DNA from: Streptomyces sp. TLI_105
GTDB lineage: Bacteria > Actinomycetota > Actinomycetes > Streptomycetales > Streptomycetaceae
Assembly (NCBI RefSeq): GCF_900105415.1
Contig: NZ_FNSM01000001.1
Location: 6,039,501 to 6,103,500 of the forward strand
Direction: 5' to 3'
DNA length: 64,000 bases
The number at the start of each line of letters is the position of its first letter. Position 1 is the stretch's first letter. Below the pieces are notes generated by a model. That model was given only the letters and a program-made list of their open reading frames with translations. It was not told where the DNA came from and made no database searches. Shown one piece after another: positions 55,726 to 64,000 of this stretch. The position numbers were made by a program, and so were the translations under genes.

Positions 55726-57216
55726 ATGGATCTCGAGACCTTCCGCAAGCTGGCGGCCGATCGCCGCGTCATCCCCGTCAGCCGCAGGCTCCTCGCGGAC
55801 GGCGACACCCCGGTCGGGCTCTACCGCAAGCTCGCCGCCGAGCGCCCCGGCACCTTCCTCCTCGAATCCGCGGAGAACGGCCGCAGCTGGTCCCGCTACT
55901 CCTTCATCGGAGTCCGCAGCGACGCCACCCTGACGGTCGAGGACGGGCAGGCCCACTGGCTGGGCACCCCGCCCGTCGGCGTCCCCACCGACGGCGACCC
56001 GCTCGCCGCCCTGCGCGCCACCGTGGAGACCCTCCACACCCCGCGCGACCTCTCCTCCGGCATGCCGCCCTTCACCGGCGGCATGGTCGGCTACCTCGGC
56101 TACGACATCGTCCGCCGCCTGGAGAAGATCGGCGAGCACGGCCGCGACGACCTGAAGCTCCCCGAGCTGACCATGCTCCTCACCAGCGACCTCGCGGTCC
56201 TCGACCACTGGGACGGCTCGGTCCTGCTGATCGCCAACGCGATCAACCACAACGACCTGGAGACCGGCGTCGACGAGGCGTACGCGCACGCCGTCGCCCG
56301 CCTCGACGCCATGCAGGCCGACCTGGCCCGCCCCGTCGCCACCGTCCCCGCCGCCCTGCCGGAATCCGCCCTCCCCGAGTTCTCGGCCCTCTGGGGCGGA
56401 CCCGCCTACCAGGACGCCGTCGAGGACATCAAGGAGCGCATCCGGGCAGGCGAGGCCTTCCAGGTCGTGCCCTCGCAGCGCTTCGAGACCCCCTGCGCCG
56501 CCTCCGCGCTCGACGTGTACCGGGTCCTGCGGGCCACCAACCCGTCCCCGTACATGTACCTCTTCCGCTTCGAGAACGGCTTCGACGTCGTCGGCTCCTC
56601 GCCCGAGGCCCTCGTCAAGGTCGAGGACGGGCGGGCCATGCTCCACCCCATCGCCGGCACCCGGCACCGCGGCGCCACCCCGCAGGAGGACCACGACCTC
56701 GCCGAGGAACTGCTCGCCGACCCCAAGGAACGCGCCGAGCACCTCATGCTCGTCGACCTCGGCCGCAACGACCTCGGCCGGGTCTGCACGCCCGGCTCCG
56801 TGGAAGTCGTCGACTTCATGTCGATCGAGCGCTACTCGCACGTCATGCACATCGTCTCCACCGTCACCGGCGAGGTCGCCGAGGGCCGGACCGCCTTCGA
56901 CGTCCTCACCGCCTGCTTCCCCGCCGGCACCCTCTCCGGCGCCCCCAAGCCCCGCGCCATGCAGATCATCGAGGAGCTCGAACCCTCCCGGCGCGGCCTC
57001 TACGGCGGATGTGTCGGTTATCTCGATTTCGCCGGAGACGCCGACACCGCCATCGCCATCCGCACCGCCCTGCTCCGGGACGGAACGGCGTACGTGCAGG
57101 CCGGAGCGGGTGTCGTCGCCGACTCCGACCCGGTCGCCGAGGACAACGAGTGCCGCAACAAGGCCGCGGCCGTGCTCCGCGCCGTCCACACCGCCAACCG
57201 GATGAACGACAAGTGA
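55726..57216 (+). CDS. trpE: anthranilate synthase component I TrpE
   Basis: A 496-residue chorismate-binding enzyme making anthranilate with a separate glutaminase. N-terminal [18 protein letters not shown] carries the tryptophan feedback-site SxS-like region (LLESAE). Chorismate-binding domain motifs: [30 protein letters not shown] and [11 protein letters not shown]. TrpG is not nearby. It follows hisI by 11 nt, so histidine and tryptophan genes share a transcript here. Confidence 0.96.
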   Translation: MDLETFRKLAADRRVIPVSRRLLADGDTPVGLYRKLAAERPGTFLLESAENGRSWSRYSFIGVRSDATLTVEDGQAHWLGTPPVGVPTDGDPLAALRATVETLHTPRDLSSGMPPFTGGMVGYLGYDIVRRLEKIGEHGRDDLKLPELTMLLTSDLAVLDHWDGSVLLIANAINHNDLETGVDEAYAHAVARLDAMQADLARPVATVPAALPESALPEFSALWGGPAYQDAVEDIKERIRAGEAFQVVPSQRFETPCAASALDVYRVLRATNPSPYMYLFRFENGFDVVGSSPEALVKVEDGRAMLHPIAGTRHRGATPQEDHDLAEELLADPKERAEHLMLVDLGRNDLGRVCTPGSVEVVDFMSIERYSHVMHIVSTVTGEVAEGRTAFDVLTACFPAGTLSGAPKPRAMQIIEELEPSRRGLYGGCVGYLDFAGDADTAIAIRTALLRDGTAYVQAGAGVVADSDPVAEDNECRNKAAAVLRAVHTANRMNDK

Positions 57217-57239
57217 GCACGTAAGGGATAGTGGGGTAC

Positions 57240-57881
57240 GTGAGTGCCGTACCCGTACCCCAGCCCCGGGCCGCCCGCGCGGCCGTCCCCACCGGCGGCC
57301 GCCGCAGCCTGGCCGCGGCCCTCCTCCTCGGCGCCCTCGGCGCCACCGTCGTCCTGCTCTCCGCCGGCCAGATCTGGGCGGAGGGCACCGCGTCCGTCGG
57401 CGGCGGCAGCGTCCCCGTCGAGGCCGACGGCAGCACCGTCACCGGCGTGCCGACCGCCCTCGCGATCGTCGGCCTCGCCGCGCTCTTCGCCGTCTTCGCC
57501 GTCCGCCGCACCGGGCGCACGCTCGTCGCCGCGCTCCTCGCGCTCAGCGGCGCGGGCGCCGCGCTCGCCGCGGTCCTCGGCGCCTCCGACAGCGCCGCGC
57601 TCGACGCCGAGGCCGCCCGCATCAGCGGCGACACCGCCGCCGCCGTCGCCGGCCTCACCCACACCGTCTGGCCGTACGTGACGGCCGCGGGCGCCCTCCT
57701 CATCCTGCTCGCCGGCCTCTTCGCCCTCCGCTTCGGCAAGAACTGGCCGGCGATGGGCGGCCGCTACGAGCGCTCCGGCGCCCCGCGCACCGGCCGCAAG
57801 GGCCCCACGACCGACCCCGACCGGCCCGAGGACCTGTGGAAGGCCCTGGACCGCGGCGAGGACCCGACGCAGGGAGCGTGA
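57240..57881 (+). CDS. TIGR02234 family tryptophan-cluster membrane protein
   Basis: A 213-residue protein with four hydrophobic segments (about 18-40, 62-84, 91-112, 136-160) and a basic, hydrophilic C-terminal tail. It belongs to TIGR02234, the family of membrane proteins found next to tryptophan genes in actinobacteria; the role is unknown. Start placed at GTG 57240 (SAVPVPQPRA); GTG 57231 would add three residues. It lies 23 nt after trpE. Confidence 0.85.
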   Translation: MSAVPVPQPRAARAAVPTGGRRSLAAALLLGALGATVVLLSAGQIWAEGTASVGGGSVPVEADGSTVTGVPTALAIVGLAALFAVFAVRRTGRTLVAALLALSGAGAALAAVLGASDSAALDAEAARISGDTAAAVAGLTHTVWPYVTAAGALLILLAGLFALRFGKNWPAMGGRYERSGAPRTGRKGPTTDPDRPEDLWKALDRGEDPTQGA

Positions 57882-58018
57882 GCGGGGGGTCCGACCGCGA
57901 CGCGTGATCGTCCCGGCACCCCCGATTCATCCTCGCGCGCCCGCGTGCGGGACAATGAGCGCCGAGTGTCCGCGCACGCGAGACCTCACCATCGAGCAAC
58001 TGCAACGAGGAGCAACTC

Positions 58019-58273
58019 ATGGCGGGCAGCGCCCACGGACACACCCCGGCCGCCTGGACCGGTGTCATCATCTCCTTCATCGGCTTCTGCATCGCCGGCG
58101 TCTTCATGGTGGCCGCCAACCTGCCCGGTTTCTGGGCCGGCGTGGGCGTCATCGTCCTCGGCGGCATCGTCGGCGGCGCGATGAAGGCGGCGGGCCTCGG
58201 CATGCCGAAGGAGTCGGCCGATGTCGCCGCCGCCCGCGAGGCCGCGACCGCGACCGCCCGGTCCCGCGCCTGA
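58019..58273 (+). CDS. HGxxPAAW-motif membrane protein
   Basis: An 84-residue protein with the signature HGHTPAAW at 6-13 followed by two membrane segments (about 14-36 and 41-60) and an Ala-rich helical tail. HGxxPAAW proteins are small actinobacterial membrane proteins of unknown function, typically in tryptophan clusters. ATG 58019 with GAGGAGCAACTC upstream. A -10-like GACAAT at about 57950-57955 could give it its own promoter within the 137-bp gap. Confidence 0.87.
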   Translation: MAGSAHGHTPAAWTGVIISFIGFCIAGVFMVAANLPGFWAGVGVIVLGGIVGGAMKAAGLGMPKESADVAAAREAATATARSRA

Positions 58274-58290
58274 CGCGACACGACGCACCC

Positions 58291-58325
58291 GAGGGCGCAG
58301 TCCGGCCGTGCCGGGCTGCGCCCTC
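58291..58325 (+). terminator. terminator after the HGxxPAAW gene
   Basis: 10-bp arms GAGGGCGCAG (58291-58300) and CTGCGCCCTC (58316-58325) with an inner CCGG pair, 17 nt after the stop. It separates the upstream genes from the DUF2752 gene. Confidence 0.72.
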
Positions 58326-58350
58326 GCGCGTCAGGGGCGAGAATCACCGC

Positions 58351-58959
58351 GTGGACGCGCAGCCGACGACCGAAGCCGAGACTCCCCCCACCCACCCGGG
58401 CGAACCCACCCGTCCGAATCCCACGACACCTCCGGAGCCGGAAACGACGCCACGGGGGGCCGCGGAGACGGCGCCGGGGGCGCCGAGCGCGCCGCCCGTA
58501 CCACCGGGAGCCGCCGTCTGGCACGGGGGCTACGCGCCCGCCCCGCCGCCGCCCCCCTCGCGGTCGCTCCTGCGGCGGCTGTCGCCGCCCGTCGCCACCC
58601 TCGCCGGGGTCGTCGCCGCGTTCGTCTACGTCGGGGCCGTCGACCCCAACGAACCCGGCCACTACCCCGTCTGCCCGCTCCTCCGCTTCACCGGCATCTA
58701 CTGCCCCGGCTGCGGCGGGCTCCGCAGTGCCCACGCCTTCGCCCACGGCGACCTCCCGGCCGCCCTCGGCGCCAACGCCCTCGCCGTCGTCGGCTACGGG
58801 ATCTTCGCCGTCGTCATGGCGGTATGGCTGGTTCGCGCCGTCCGCGCAGTACCCATGCGCCTCGCGGTCTCCCCGGTCTGGTGGTGGGGGATCGGGGCCG
58901 TCCTCGCCCTCTTCACCCTGGTCAGGAACCTTCCCTTCGGCTCCGCGCTGGCCCCCTGA
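58351..58959 (+). CDS. DUF2752 membrane protein
   Basis: A 202-residue protein. A disordered Pro/Thr/Glu-rich N-terminus (1-70) is followed by the DUF2752 domain with three membrane segments and the family motif CPGCGGLRSAHAFAHGD near 115-131, preceded by CPLLRFTGIY. The paired CPxC-like cysteines are the family's hallmark; function unknown. GTG 58351 has no ribosome binding site, but a GAGAAT box ends 6 nt before it, so the mRNA may be leaderless. Confidence 0.85.
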   Translation: MDAQPTTEAETPPTHPGEPTRPNPTTPPEPETTPRGAAETAPGAPSAPPVPPGAAVWHGGYAPAPPPPPSRSLLRRLSPPVATLAGVVAAFVYVGAVDPNEPGHYPVCPLLRFTGIYCPGCGGLRSAHAFAHGDLPAALGANALAVVGYGIFAVVMAVWLVRAVRAVPMRLAVSPVWWWGIGAVLALFTLVRNLPFGSALAP

Positions 58960-59039
58960 GAGCCCGCGGAGATCCCACGGGGAGTCCCAGCAGATGGGAC
59001 GCGACTCCGGCCGATGCGAATCCCGGGCCGTCCTGCGGA

Positions 59040-59067
59040 TAGGATCGAAGTGGCTGAACCTGGTTCA
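59040..59067 (+). promoter_or_regulatory. trpC promoter -10 and downstream palindrome
   Basis: In the 144-bp gap before trpC, TAGGAT (59040-59045) is a good -10 box; the -35 is poor. Just downstream, TGAACC-T-GGTTCA (59055-59067) is a perfect 13-nt palindrome placed at or after the expected start point, a usual place for a repressor. No leader peptide with Trp codons and no terminator hairpin is visible, so attenuation is unlikely here. Confidence 0.45.
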
Positions 59068-59103
59068 TCATCATCGTCACCGTCCCGGAAGGGGGCCCCT
59101 CGC

Positions 59104-59913
59104 GTGAGTGTGCTCGACGAGATCATCGAAGGCGTGCGCGCCGACCTCGCAGAGCGACAGGCGCGGGTCACCCTCGACGAGCTCAAGGAGCGCGCCGCAA
59201 AGGCGCCGCAGGCCAAGGACGGCGTCGCCGCACTGCGCGGGGACGGCGTCAAGGTGATCTGCGAGGTCAAGCGCTCCAGCCCGTCCAAGGGGGCGCTCGC
59301 CGCGATCGCCGACCCGGCCGGTCTCGCCGCGGACTACGAGGCGGGCGGAGCCGCGGTCATCTCCGTCCTCACCGAGCAGCGCCGCTTCGGCGGCTCGCTC
59401 GCCGACCTGGAGGCCGTCCGCGCCCGGGTCGACATCCCCGTGCTGCGCAAGGACTTCATCGTCACCGCGTACCAGCTCTGGGAGGCACGGGCGTACGGAG
59501 CGGATCTCGCGCTCCTCATCGTCGCCGCCCTGGAGCAGGAGGCGCTGGTCTCCCTCATCGAGCGTGCCGAGTCCATCGGGCTGACCCCGCTGGTCGAGGT
59601 CCACGACGAGGACGAGGTCCAGCGCGCCGTCGACGCGGGCGCCCGCATCATCGGCGTCAACGCGCGCGACCTCAAGACCCTCAAGGTCGACCGCTCCACC
59701 TTCGAGCGCGTCGCCCCCGAGATCCCCGCGCGCATCGTCAAGATTGCCGAGTCCGGCGTCCGGGGCCCGCACGACCTCATCGCCTACGCCAACGCGGGCG
59801 CCGACGCGGTCCTCGTCGGCGAGTCCCTCGTCACCGGCCGCGACCCGAAGGCCGCCGTCGCCGACCTCGTCGCCGCCGGCGCCCACCCGGCGCTCCGCCA
59901 CGGCCGGAGCTGA
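59104..59913 (+). CDS. trpC: indole-3-glycerol-phosphate synthase TrpC
   Basis: A 269-residue (beta/alpha)8 enzyme closing the indole ring. [13 protein letters not shown] holds the catalytic lysine and Glu, followed by [25 protein letters not shown] and the phosphate sites VNARDLKT and AESGVRG. Start GTG 59104 ([14 protein letters not shown]). The frame is open 30 codons further upstream, starting over the palindrome, with a poly-serine stretch that looks non-coding. trpM follows after 7 nt. Confidence 0.96.
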   Translation: MSVLDEIIEGVRADLAERQARVTLDELKERAAKAPQAKDGVAALRGDGVKVICEVKRSSPSKGALAAIADPAGLAADYEAGGAAVISVLTEQRRFGGSLADLEAVRARVDIPVLRKDFIVTAYQLWEARAYGADLALLIVAALEQEALVSLIERAESIGLTPLVEVHDEDEVQRAVDAGARIIGVNARDLKTLKVDRSTFERVAPEIPARIVKIAESGVRGPHDLIAYANAGADAVLVGESLVTGRDPKAAVADLVAAGAHPALRHGRS

Positions 59914-59920
59914 CCGGACC

Positions 59921-60208
59921 ATGACCGTCGCCCGCGCCACACCGACCGCCCAGGGCCCCGCCCCGGGCGGCCCGGTCGTGCCCGCGGGCGCCCCGGGGCG
60001 CCGCAGTCGGCTCCGTACCGCTGCCGCCCCCGTCTCCAAGCACGCCCCGCTGGCCCGCGGCTGTCGGCCGCGCGGCTGCCGGGCGCCCGCCCGCCGTGTC
60101 CACGGCCGCCGGGTCCGCTACGTGATCGGTTCCGAGCCGGGTCAGGTCAACGGCATGCGATGGCGCCCGCGCCTCGCGCGCTTCCTCACGTACACCACCT
60201 CCGCCTGA
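59921..60208 (+). CDS. trpM: tryptophan-pathway modulator TrpM
   Basis: A 95-residue basic protein between trpC and trpB. The C-terminal half ([20 protein letters not shown], then [17 protein letters not shown]) is the part I recognise from S. coelicolor TrpM, a small protein reported to modulate tryptophan synthesis and differentiation. The N-terminal 35 residues are Ala/Pro-rich and may be unstructured; the published protein is shorter, so the true start could be internal. ATG 59921 lies 7 nt after trpC. Confidence 0.8.
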   Translation: MTVARATPTAQGPAPGGPVVPAGAPGRRSRLRTAAAPVSKHAPLARGCRPRGCRAPARRVHGRRVRYVIGSEPGQVNGMRWRPRLARFLTYTTSA

Positions 60209-60244
60209 GCGTCCTAGACGGGCGTCCGTACCGCACCCCGCCGT

Positions 60245-60259
60245 CCCCCCCCCCCCCCC
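60245..60259 (+). repeat. 15-base C homopolymer
   Basis: Fifteen consecutive C residues, the longest homopolymer I noticed in the window, 36 nt after the trpM stop. It lies in the 412-bp trpM-trpB gap, which holds no credible gene. Length could vary between isolates or be a sequencing artefact. Confidence 0.9.
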
Positions 60260-60296
60260 GTGTGGGCCCGCGCCCGCCGGGGCGGCTCCCACCCGC

Positions 60297-60346
60297 CCGT
60301 GTGGGCAATCGTCCCGCAGGGCGGGACGGGTGGGCACACGGGACGG
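60297..60346 (-). repeat. palindromic repeat, inverted copy
   Basis: Minus-strand copy of the repeat at 60453-60505. It reads CCGTGTGGGCAATCG at the left and GGGTGGGCACACGGGACGG at the right. The central stem is GTCCCGC-AGG-GCGGGAC instead of GTTCCGC and GCGGAAC: both arms changed together, so the hairpin is preserved. Confidence 0.75.
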
Positions 60347-60452
60347 CGCCCTCAGCGGCGCCTCCGCGTTCCGGGCCTGGACCCGCACCACGCGTGCGCC
60401 GTACCTGCCGGTGCGGGTTCAGGCGCGGGAGCCTCTGGCGCCGGCAAGGGCG

Positions 60453-60505
60453 CCGTTCCGTTGTGCCCACCCGTTCCGCCCCAGCGGAACGACTGCCCAC
60501 AACGG
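60453..60505 (+). repeat. palindromic repeat, intact 53-bp copy
   Basis: CCGTTCCGTTGTGCCCACC, then an inner palindrome CGTTCCGC-CCCA-GCGGAACG, then ACTGCCCACAACGG. The outer GTTGTG..CCCAC and GCCCACAAC parts are also complementary, giving a nested cruciform. A related half (GCCCACAACGG) recurs about 20 bp downstream at 60516-60526. The intact copy defines the family also found at 18855-18945 and 60297-60346. Confidence 0.78.
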
Positions 60506-60620
60506 CGGGGCGCGCGCCCACAACGGAGGGCGCGGGGTGCCGTACGCGAGTGGCTCGCGCGCATACCGTGACCACCAACCCCACGTATCCCGGGGCACCC
60601 GCCCCGCGAGGAGCATCCGC

Positions 60621-61900
<1,280 letters not shown>

Positions 61901-61904
<4 letters not shown>

Positions 61905-62719
61905 CCGGCAACATCCAGCTGCTCAGCGACACCCTCGCCGCGGCGAAGTCCGAGAACCGGGCCGCGCTCATCGCGTACCTGCCGGCCGGCTTCCCGACCG
62001 TCGACGGCGGGATCGCCGCGATCAAGGCCGTCTTCGACGGCGGCGCCGACGTGGTCGAGGTCGGGCTCCCGCACAGCGACCCGGTCCTCGACGGGCCGGT
62101 CATCCAGACCGCCGACGACATCGCGCTGCGCGGCGGCGTGAGGATCGCCGACGTCATGCGGACGGTTCGCGAGGCCCACGAGGCCACCGGCAAGCCGGTC
62201 CTCGTCATGACGTACTGGAACCCGATCGACCGGTACGGCATCGAGCGCTTCACCGAGGAGCTCGCCGAGGCCGGCGGCGCGGGCTGCATCCTGCCCGACC
62301 TGCCGGTCCAGGAGTCCGCCGTCTGGCGCGAGCACGCCGACAAGCACGGTCTCGCGACCGTCTTCGTCGTCGCGCCCAGCAGCAAGGACGAGCGCCTCGC
62401 CACCATCACCGCCGCCGGCTCCGGCTTCGTCTACGCCGCCTCGCTCATGGGTGTCACCGGCACCCGCGAGTCGGTCGGCGAGCAGGCCGCCGACCTGGTC
62501 CGCCGCACCCGCGCCACCTCTGAACTGCCCGTGTGCGTCGGCCTCGGCGTCTCCAACGCCACGCAGGCGAAGGAGGTCGCCGGCTTCGCCGACGGCGTCA
62601 TCGTCGGCTCCGCCTTCGTGCAGCGCATCCTCGACGCCGACGGCGACGAGGCGGCCGGGCTCACCGCCGTAAGGGAACTGGCGGCCGAACTCGCCGAGGG
62701 CGTCCGCCGCGCCTCGTAG
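61901..62719 (+). CDS. trpA: tryptophan synthase alpha subunit TrpA
   Basis: A 272-residue (beta/alpha)8 lyase releasing indole from indole-3-glycerol phosphate and channelling it to TrpB. Catalytic Glu E53 and Asp D60 lie in [19 protein letters not shown]; the family usually has PFSDP, so LPHSDP is a small variation common in actinobacteria. GVTGTRESV and GLGVSNATQ are phosphate-binding loops. GTG 61901. Confidence 0.97.
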
Positions 62720-62739
62720 CCCGATCGGGTGGATCTGGG

Positions 62740-62769
62740 ACCGGGGAGGCGCGGATGTGCCTCCCCGGT
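62740..62769 (+). terminator. terminator after trpA
   Basis: Perfect 11-bp arms ACCGGGGAGGC (62740-62750) and GCCTCCCCGGT (62759-62769) with an 8-nt loop, followed by TCGTTGCC. It sits 20 nt after trpA and 14 nt before the next gene. Confidence 0.8.
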
Positions 62770-62783
62770 TCGTTGCCTGGGGC

Positions 62784-63608
62784 GTGAGCGAGAAGAACCG
62801 TGGTGACGGTAACCGGAGCGCGCGGGAGCGCCTCCAGCAGCAGCGCGAGCGCGACAGGGCCCGCGAGAAGCAGCGACGCGTCCTGATCGTGTCGGCGGCC
62901 GTGGTCGGCGTCCTCGGCCTGGCCGCCGTCGTCGGCGTGATCGCCGCGGGCGGCGACAAGAACAGCGGATCGGACAAGGCGGGCCCGGTGGTCGCGCCGA
63001 CCGCGGCGACGGACGAGGACGGCAAGCCCGCCATCCCCACGGGCAGGGCGGACGCCCCGTCGACGCTCGCTGTCTGGGAGGACTTCCGCTGCCCGGCCTG
63101 CGCCCAGTTCGAGAACGTCATGCGGGACGCCGTCCACGAGCTCGAGGCCTCCGGCGCGCTCAAGGTCGACTACCACCTCGCCACCCTCATCGACGGGAAC
63201 ATGGGCGGCAGCGGCTCGCTGCGCGCGGCGAACGCGGCGGCGTGCGCCCAGGACGCGGGGAAGTTCACCGCCTACCACGACACGCTCTACATCAACCAGC
63301 CGCCGGAGACGGACGACGCCTACGGGAAGAACGCCAAGCTGATCGAGCTGGCGGCGAAGGTGCCGGGGCTCGACACGCCGACCTTCCGCAGCTGTGTGAA
63401 CGACGGCACGCACGACAGCTGGGTGAAGAAGTCGCACGAGGCCTTCCAGAACGGCGGCTTCCGCGGCACCCCGTCCGTCCTCCTCAACGGAGAATCGATC
63501 TTCCCGACCAAGGGGAACGAGCAGATCTCCCCGGCGAACCTGAAGAAGTGGGTCGCCGAGGCCAACAAGGGCAAGAAGCCGGGCACCGCCTCCCCGTCGG
63601 CGGGCTAG
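62784..63608 (+). CDS. membrane-anchored DsbA-like thiol oxidoreductase (second copy)
   Basis: A 274-residue protein with the same layout as the one at 31372-32187: a charged N-terminus rich in Arg, Gln and Glu (1-32), a membrane anchor (about 33-55), and an extracytoplasmic DsbA domain with C103-P-A-C106 (WEDFRCPACAQFE) and the cis-proline loop FRGTPSVLLNGE. Two more cysteines, in AACAQDAG and FRSCVND, may form a structural pair. GTG 62784 starts the charged region; an earlier frame start at 62757 lies inside the trpA terminator. Precedes lgt. Confidence 0.9.
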   Translation: MSEKNRGDGNRSARERLQQQRERDRAREKQRRVLIVSAAVVGVLGLAAVVGVIAAGGDKNSGSDKAGPVVAPTAATDEDGKPAIPTGRADAPSTLAVWEDFRCPACAQFENVMRDAVHELEASGALKVDYHLATLIDGNMGGSGSLRAANAAACAQDAGKFTAYHDTLYINQPPETDDAYGKNAKLIELAAKVPGLDTPTFRSCVNDGTHDSWVKKSHEAFQNGGFRGTPSVLLNGESIFPTKGNEQISPANLKKWVAEANKGKKPGTASPSAG

Positions 63609-63633
63609 CCCGCCGGATTGGTTACCCAGAAGT

Positions 63634-63666
63634 TGCCGGGTGGGCTGCCGTCCTGCCCTCCCGGCA
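63634..63666 (+). terminator. possible terminator before lgt
   Basis: TGCCGGG (63634-63640) and CCCGGCA (63660-63666) with an inner GGGC/GCCC pair. Placed 25 nt after the DsbA-like gene and 20 nt before lgt. Confidence 0.5.
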
Positions 63667-63685
63667 GGGTAGCGTCGGTCCTGTC

Positions 63686-64000
63686 ATGGACCTTGCCTAC
63701 ATTCCCAGCCCGTCGACCGGCGTGATCCACCTCGGACCGATCCCGCTGCGCGGCTATGCCTTCTGCATCATCATCGGTGTCTTCGTCGCCGTCTGGCTCG
63801 GCAACAAGCGCTGGATCGCCCGGGGCGGCACCGCCGGCACCGTGGCCGACATCGCCGTCTGGGCGGTGCCCTTCGGCCTCGTCGGCGGACGCCTCTACCA
63901 CGTGATCACCGACTACCAGCTGTACTTCAGCGAGGGTGAGAACTGGGTCGACGCCTTCAAGATCTGGGAGGGCGGCCTCGGCATCTGGGGCGCCATCGCG
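63686..64000 (+). CDS. lgt: prolipoprotein diacylglyceryl transferase Lgt (5' part)
   Basis: The first 105 codons of a gene cut by the window end. MDLAYIPSPSTGVIHLGPIP, then a membrane helix RGYAFCIIIGVFVAVWLG, a second one with VPFGLVGGRLYHVITDY, and WEGGLGIWGAIA are typical of Lgt, which transfers diacylglycerol from phosphatidylglycerol to the lipobox cysteine before LspA (23612-24268) cleaves. There is no ribosome binding site; TAGCGT ends 10 nt upstream of the ATG, so the mRNA may be nearly leaderless. Confidence 0.93.
   Translation, partial: MDLAYIPSPSTGVIHLGPIPLRGYAFCIIIGVFVAVWLGNKRWIARGGTAGTVADIAVWAVPFGLVGGRLYHVITDYQLYFSEGENWVDAFKIWEGGLGIWGAIA

Noticed and set aside
59046..59103. A trp leader peptide or attenuator before trpC
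   Set aside because: The only short frame here runs without a stop into trpC, contains no run of Trp codons, and no terminator hairpin lies between the -10 box and trpC.
60260..60571. Open frame of about 100 codons in the trpM-trpB gap
   Set aside because: Its sequence is made of the palindromic repeats and has no codon bias of its own or ribosome binding site.

Overview
The window is a GC-rich chromosomal core segment of a Streptomyces. The codon bias is extreme, with G or C at nearly every third position, GTG starts are frequent, and genes are joined by ATGA or GTGA overlaps. Gene order matches, as far as I can recall it, the stretch of the S. coelicolor chromosome that runs from the division and cell-wall (dcw) cluster to lgt. 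I see no phage, integrase, intact insertion sequence, CRISPR array, tRNA or rRNA.

Region 1 (72-18730): a beta-carbonic anhydrase on the minus strand, then the dcw cluster on the plus strand: rsmH, ftsL, ftsI, murE, murF, mraY, murD, ftsW, murG, ftsQ, ftsZ, pgeF, a YggS-type PLP protein, sepF, a YggT protein and divIVA. These make the lipid-linked peptidoglycan precursor and assemble the sporulation septum and polar growth machinery. The one sizeable gap inside the cluster, before ftsZ, carries promoter-like boxes and an inverted repeat.

Region 2 (18731-28082): ileS on the minus strand behind a T-box leader, then on the plus strand a DksA/TraR-like protein with a histone H1-like N-terminus, lspA, an RluD-type pseudouridine synthase, a GNAT protein, a Na+/H+ antiporter and a dienelactone-hydrolase-like protein.

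Region 3 (28153-38273): minus-strand exported or envelope genes (M43 metalloprotease, Tat-exported PhoD phosphatase, a membrane-anchored DsbA-like protein with a cysteine-bearing membrane neighbour, a DUF2252 protein), then dnaE on the plus strand and a 57-residue minus-strand protein.

Region 4 (38524-46532): a NYN-domain protein, a two-gene ABC exporter and a DUF2567 protein on the plus strand, then minus-strand genes for a YbaK deacylase, a LON-domain protein, a helical protein and a beta-solenoid membrane protein.

Region 5 (46727-64000): the his operon (hisD, C, B, a 54-residue membrane protein, hisH, priA, a RidA protein, hisF). An arsR-MFS pair, a miniature inverted-repeat element and a DinB-like protein separate it from hisI. 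Then come trpE, three small membrane proteins, trpC, trpM, trpB, trpA, a second DsbA-like protein and the 5' part of lgt. PriA probably serves both histidine and tryptophan synthesis, since no trpF is present here.

Most of the non-routine content lies between genes: two element relics with shared termini that each supply part of the upstream stop codon, a family of roughly 50-bp palindromic repeats with one composite copy, a second palindrome family that has entered a coding region, a 15-C homopolymer, short tandem arrays, and several palindromes sitting on predicted promoters. Among the proteins, the isoleucyl-tRNA synthetase with a GXHH signature is the most noteworthy.
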